DNA of 64,000 bases, taken from NCBI RefSeq assembly GCF_004341395.1, contig NZ_SLXT01000019.1, positions 1 through 64,000 of the forward strand, given 5' to 3'. This document shows positions 61,862 through 64,000 of this stretch, one piece after another. The notes beneath the pieces were generated by a model, which saw only the letters and a program-made list of their open reading frames with translations, was not told the origin of the DNA and did no database searches. Both the position numbers and the translations under genes were made by a program. Within the stretch, counting starts at the first letter, position 1. Each line of letters starts with the position of its first letter. The DNA comes from Heliophilum fasciatum. GTDB lineage: Bacteria; Bacillota; Desulfitobacteriia; Heliobacteriales; Heliobacteriaceae.

Positions 61862-62239
61862 AGCAACACATCCTTATCATTCCTTTTGTTTCTTCTAAAC
61901 GCTTATCTAATTCCATCTAAAGGCCCCTTTTTACTTTGTAGTTATCACCATTTTTAGATTTTCCACTAGATACTTTAGCGACTTAGACAATTAACCAGTT
62001 CCGCTCACGACCTCCATATCCAGCTTATAAACACCGATCATGCCGCTGCTGCTAACCGACAAGTTAAATTGACTTGTGCTGCCTAGTACCAGGACGTTGC
62101 GGTTACCCTTCCGGTGATCATTCTCTCAGTGTATATGCGATCAAAAATGGTATAATGGAACCGGAAGCCCAGATAAAAGCCACTGTTATCACCGGAATAT
62201 TTGATCGCATATTAAACGCGGAAGGTAGATGCAGCAGCC
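61862..62239. promoter_or_regulatory. Promoter flanked by 13-bp inverted repeats ahead of the recombinase
   Basis: A gene-free stretch of 378 bases. Near its end ATATGCGATCAAA (62133-62145) and its exact inverse TTTGATCGCATAT (62200-62212) enclose 54 bases. The enclosed part contains an extended -10 (TGGTATAAT, 62148-62156) reading toward the recombinase. It may be an invertible promoter or a pair of operator half-sites. The remaining part shows nothing I recognise. Confidence 0.6.
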
Positions 62240-63163
62240 ATGATTGAACAATTCATAGCAGACTTGGAACAGCGGGGGAAAAGTCCATTAACGGTCCAGC
62301 AGTACAAAGCAACATGGCAGCGGTTCAGTAAATGGTTCGACCGTGAACGAGCCGCGACGGAATCATGGAAAGCCGTCCCCCTACCACACCCCCAGGGGGC
62401 ACCCCGTGGGTTGGGGTTAGTGCTTCAATCGGACGTATCACGTTTCAAAAGGTGGGCTGGAAATCATTACAAAACCCGTACTGTGGCCCTGACCATAACT
62501 CAGCTACGGGTGATCTTTGAATTCTATGTCAAACGCGGCGATATACCGGACAACCCTGCCGCTGACGTGGAGAATGTACCGACACCGGCTCAGAATATAA
62601 AGTGGCTTTCCCGCAATGAACAGAACATGCTGGTACGTACTGTTCGTCAACGGGGCAACCTGCGGGATCTAGCATTGATAACCGTCTTCTTACATACAGG
62701 GCTACGGGTGAATGAAGCGGTGAACGTGCGAATGTCTGATCTAATCCTGTCCGACCGAAAAGGGTTATTAACCGTTCGCAACGGTAAAGGGGGCAAGTAC
62801 CGGGAGATTCCGTTAAATAACGATGTACGGAAGGTGCTGGCGACGTACCTAGCGGAATTCCCCCGGCAAGCAGACGATTATCTGTTTTTCACCAACCGAT
62901 CACCCCAAATGACCACAAGGGCAGCTCAGGTGATTATCGATAAGTACAAAGATATGACCGGGATCGATCATCTGACTTGCCATAGCCTGCGGCATACCTT
63001 CGGACATGAACTAGCAAGCCGGAAGATTCCGCTTGACGTGGTGGCCCGGCTGATGGGACATCAAAAAGCAAACGGCGATCCTTGCATAGCAACGACGATC
63101 ATTTACACCCAGCCTGGCCCGGATGATCTGGTAACTGCGGTGAATGAACTGGAATGGACATGA
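62240..63163 (+). CDS. Tyrosine recombinase/integrase (XerC/D-like)
   Basis: 307 residues. The N-terminal core-binding domain (MIEQFIADLEQRGKSPLTVQ) is followed by the catalytic domain. The catalytic residues are visible: Arg in LHTGLRVNEAVNVRM, Lys in VRNGKGGKYREIPL, His-x-x-Arg in TCHSLRHTFGHELA, His in VARLMGHQKANG and the Tyr in TTIIYTQPGPDD. A loop PLPHPQGAPRGLGLV in the N-terminal domain is encoded by very GC-rich DNA around a CCCCCAGGGGG palindrome and looks like an in-frame insertion. The nearby inverted repeats may be its substrate. Confidence 0.9.
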   Translation: MIEQFIADLEQRGKSPLTVQQYKATWQRFSKWFDRERAATESWKAVPLPHPQGAPRGLGLVLQSDVSRFKRWAGNHYKTRTVALTITQLRVIFEFYVKRGDIPDNPAADVENVPTPAQNIKWLSRNEQNMLVRTVRQRGNLRDLALITVFLHTGLRVNEAVNVRMSDLILSDRKGLLTVRNGKGGKYREIPLNNDVRKVLATYLAEFPRQADDYLFFTNRSPQMTTRAAQVIIDKYKDMTGIDHLTCHSLRHTFGHELASRKIPLDVVARLMGHQKANGDPCIATTIIYTQPGPDDLVTAVNELEWT

Positions 63164-63400
63164 AGCAGAGAACCCTGTCGTATTGAATGACTTTCGGTTA
63201 AACTAGCGGGTCAAACCACCCCTCCCAGGACAACCCAAACCCCTACGTACCCTTCCGCTTTCCCCCAATCAATAACTATGAATCCTGCAGTCCCTAGGTT
63301 GTGGTGGATAACCGGAATAGACTTGAAGTCTTATAACTTAAGGTTATGCCCCCTGAATGGTAAGACAATAATCAGATGTTGATATAATATGGATCGCAAT

Positions 63401-64000
63401 TTATTGCCTTTGATTATCTAGAATAACTCTTATATCTTGTGTGATTCTAATGTTTCTATGAATGAAGTTGTTTGCATCCAACATCTTCTCTACTTCATTA
63501 TAAATTGGATTTTTTCTAAGATGATCTCTTACGGTAATAATTATACAAAATTCTTGCGATAAATCAGTATTATCAAACTGTGCCTTTTTCTCAATAAAAC
63601 TTCTATAAAGACCACTTACCTTTATGTACCATCCCTTGGGTGCTTTGATGTATTTCTCTTTATTACCTGGCTTTAACTCCGATAGATCAATTGCATACTT
63701 TTTATGGGGATAAAACTTATCACCATATCGGGTTAATATTTTTTCTGTTTGGCCAAATTTAGTTCCGCTATATTCTTTCTTTTTGCTGAAGACATCGGCT
63801 GTTAATATATTCCCTCCACCATCTCTTCCGATAGGATTTTTAATGTTTCGCTTCGATGTATCTCTAATTTTCTTTTTGTCATACGTGCCTAGTTTTAACT
63901 CAATGTTAGATTGGCAGTACTCTGCTCCTTGACTTTCAGATAAAATAGGGGAGTTAACCACTGTTGCTATTATTTGGCCATAATAATAGCCATCATTATC
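63401..64000 (-). CDS. S8 (subtilisin-like) peptidase, C-terminal part, runs off the window
   Basis: The frame is open to the right edge, so only about 199 C-terminal residues are seen. The segment GYYYGQIIATVVNSPILSES, then QGAEYCQSNIELKLGTYDKK and NPIGRDGGGN, recalls the region after the catalytic Ser in large S8 proteases that pair with AAA+ ATPases. It ends with a beta-rich domain (YAIDLSELKP; WYIKVSGLYRSF; FCIIITVRDHLRKNPIYNEV). The catalytic residues lie outside the window, so the call is tentative. The DNA is far more AT-rich than the rest, a sign of transfer. Confidence 0.45.
   Translation of the reverse strand, partial: DNDGYYYGQIIATVVNSPILSESQGAEYCQSNIELKLGTYDKKKIRDTSKRNIKNPIGRDGGGNILTADVFSKKKEYSGTKFGQTEKILTRYGDKFYPHKKYAIDLSELKPGNKEKYIKAPKGWYIKVSGLYRSFIEKKAQFDNTDLSQEFCIIITVRDHLRKNPIYNEVEKMLDANNFIHRNIRITQDIRVILDNQRQ

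Noticed and set aside
63164-63400. Attachment site or small RNA between recombinase and S8-like gene
   Set aside because: Only two short palindromes (AGACTTGAAGTCT and ATAACTTAAGGTTAT) are visible; no repeat of them elsewhere in the window supports an att site.
1-64000. CRISPR arrays, insertion sequences, rRNA and tRNA genes
   Set aside because: No regularly spaced direct repeats, transposase genes or rRNA/tRNA signatures were seen on either strand.

Overview
The window looks like chromosomal DNA of an anaerobic Gram-positive bacterium of the Clostridia, most consistent with a heliobacterium or close relative (inference). The evidence is strong AGGAGG-type ribosome binding sites with many GTG/TTG starts, sigma-A promoters with 17-bp spacers, a PRPP-type ykkC riboswitch in the purine genes, an LL-diaminopimelate aminotransferase, a stalk-domain surface protein, a decahaem cytochrome c and a CruF-type carotenoid hydratase. 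Base composition is moderate to GC-rich over most of the window. It becomes AT-rich after about 59.4 kb and very AT-rich after 63.3 kb, which suggests acquired DNA at the right end.

Layout. 0-4.9 kb: type IV pilus machinery (pilB-pilT-pilC and a PilX-like minor pilin) behind one clear promoter. 4.9-6.6 kb: exported repeat/stalk protein. 6.9-18.7 kb: purine synthesis and salvage on the minus strand (hpt, guaA, purE, then purB-C-F-M-N-H-D and a small Cys-rich ORF). A PRPP riboswitch with its terminator lies between purE and purB. purSQL and purK are not here. 18.9-24.3 kb: a LolA-like protein, then decahaem cytochrome c, two haem-b-like membrane proteins and a two-component system whose sensor has a 19-residue acidic patch. 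24.5-30.7 kb: metNIQ behind an attenuated leader, moaC with a MOSC-MogA fusion, a KimA-like K+ permease and a candidate free-standing small RNA. 30.7-35.3 kb: two tandem PotD-like lipoproteins and tex. 35.4-44.5 kb: CoA-disulfide reductase/rhodanese fusion, a DUF2238 membrane protein, KtrAB, several small enzymes, a DUF362 ferredoxin-like protein and CruF.

44.6-48.5 kb holds the most unusual module. A corrinoid protein and a UroD-type methyltransferase are translationally coupled and followed by a DUF1638-like/hybrid-histidine-kinase gene. That gene is split by a one-base shift in an 8-base homopolymer, so it may be a phase-variable or decayed corrinoid-linked sensor. 48.6-59.4 kb: two pyridoxamine-oxidase-like paralogues that share an RBS-hairpin-AUG leader, dapL, two PilZ-like proteins with a C-terminal Cys motif, a DUF3006/MBL-lipoprotein pair, small lipoproteins and two more histidine kinases.

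59.7-64.0 kb is accessory: hicAB next to a truncated ADP-ribosylglycohydrolase, a zinc-ribbon protein, a tyrosine recombinase whose promoter sits between perfect 13-bp inverted repeats, and the C-terminal end of what looks like an S8 (subtilisin-like) protease of the kind found with AAA+ partners in defence loci. No rRNA, tRNA, CRISPR array or insertion sequence was recognised.
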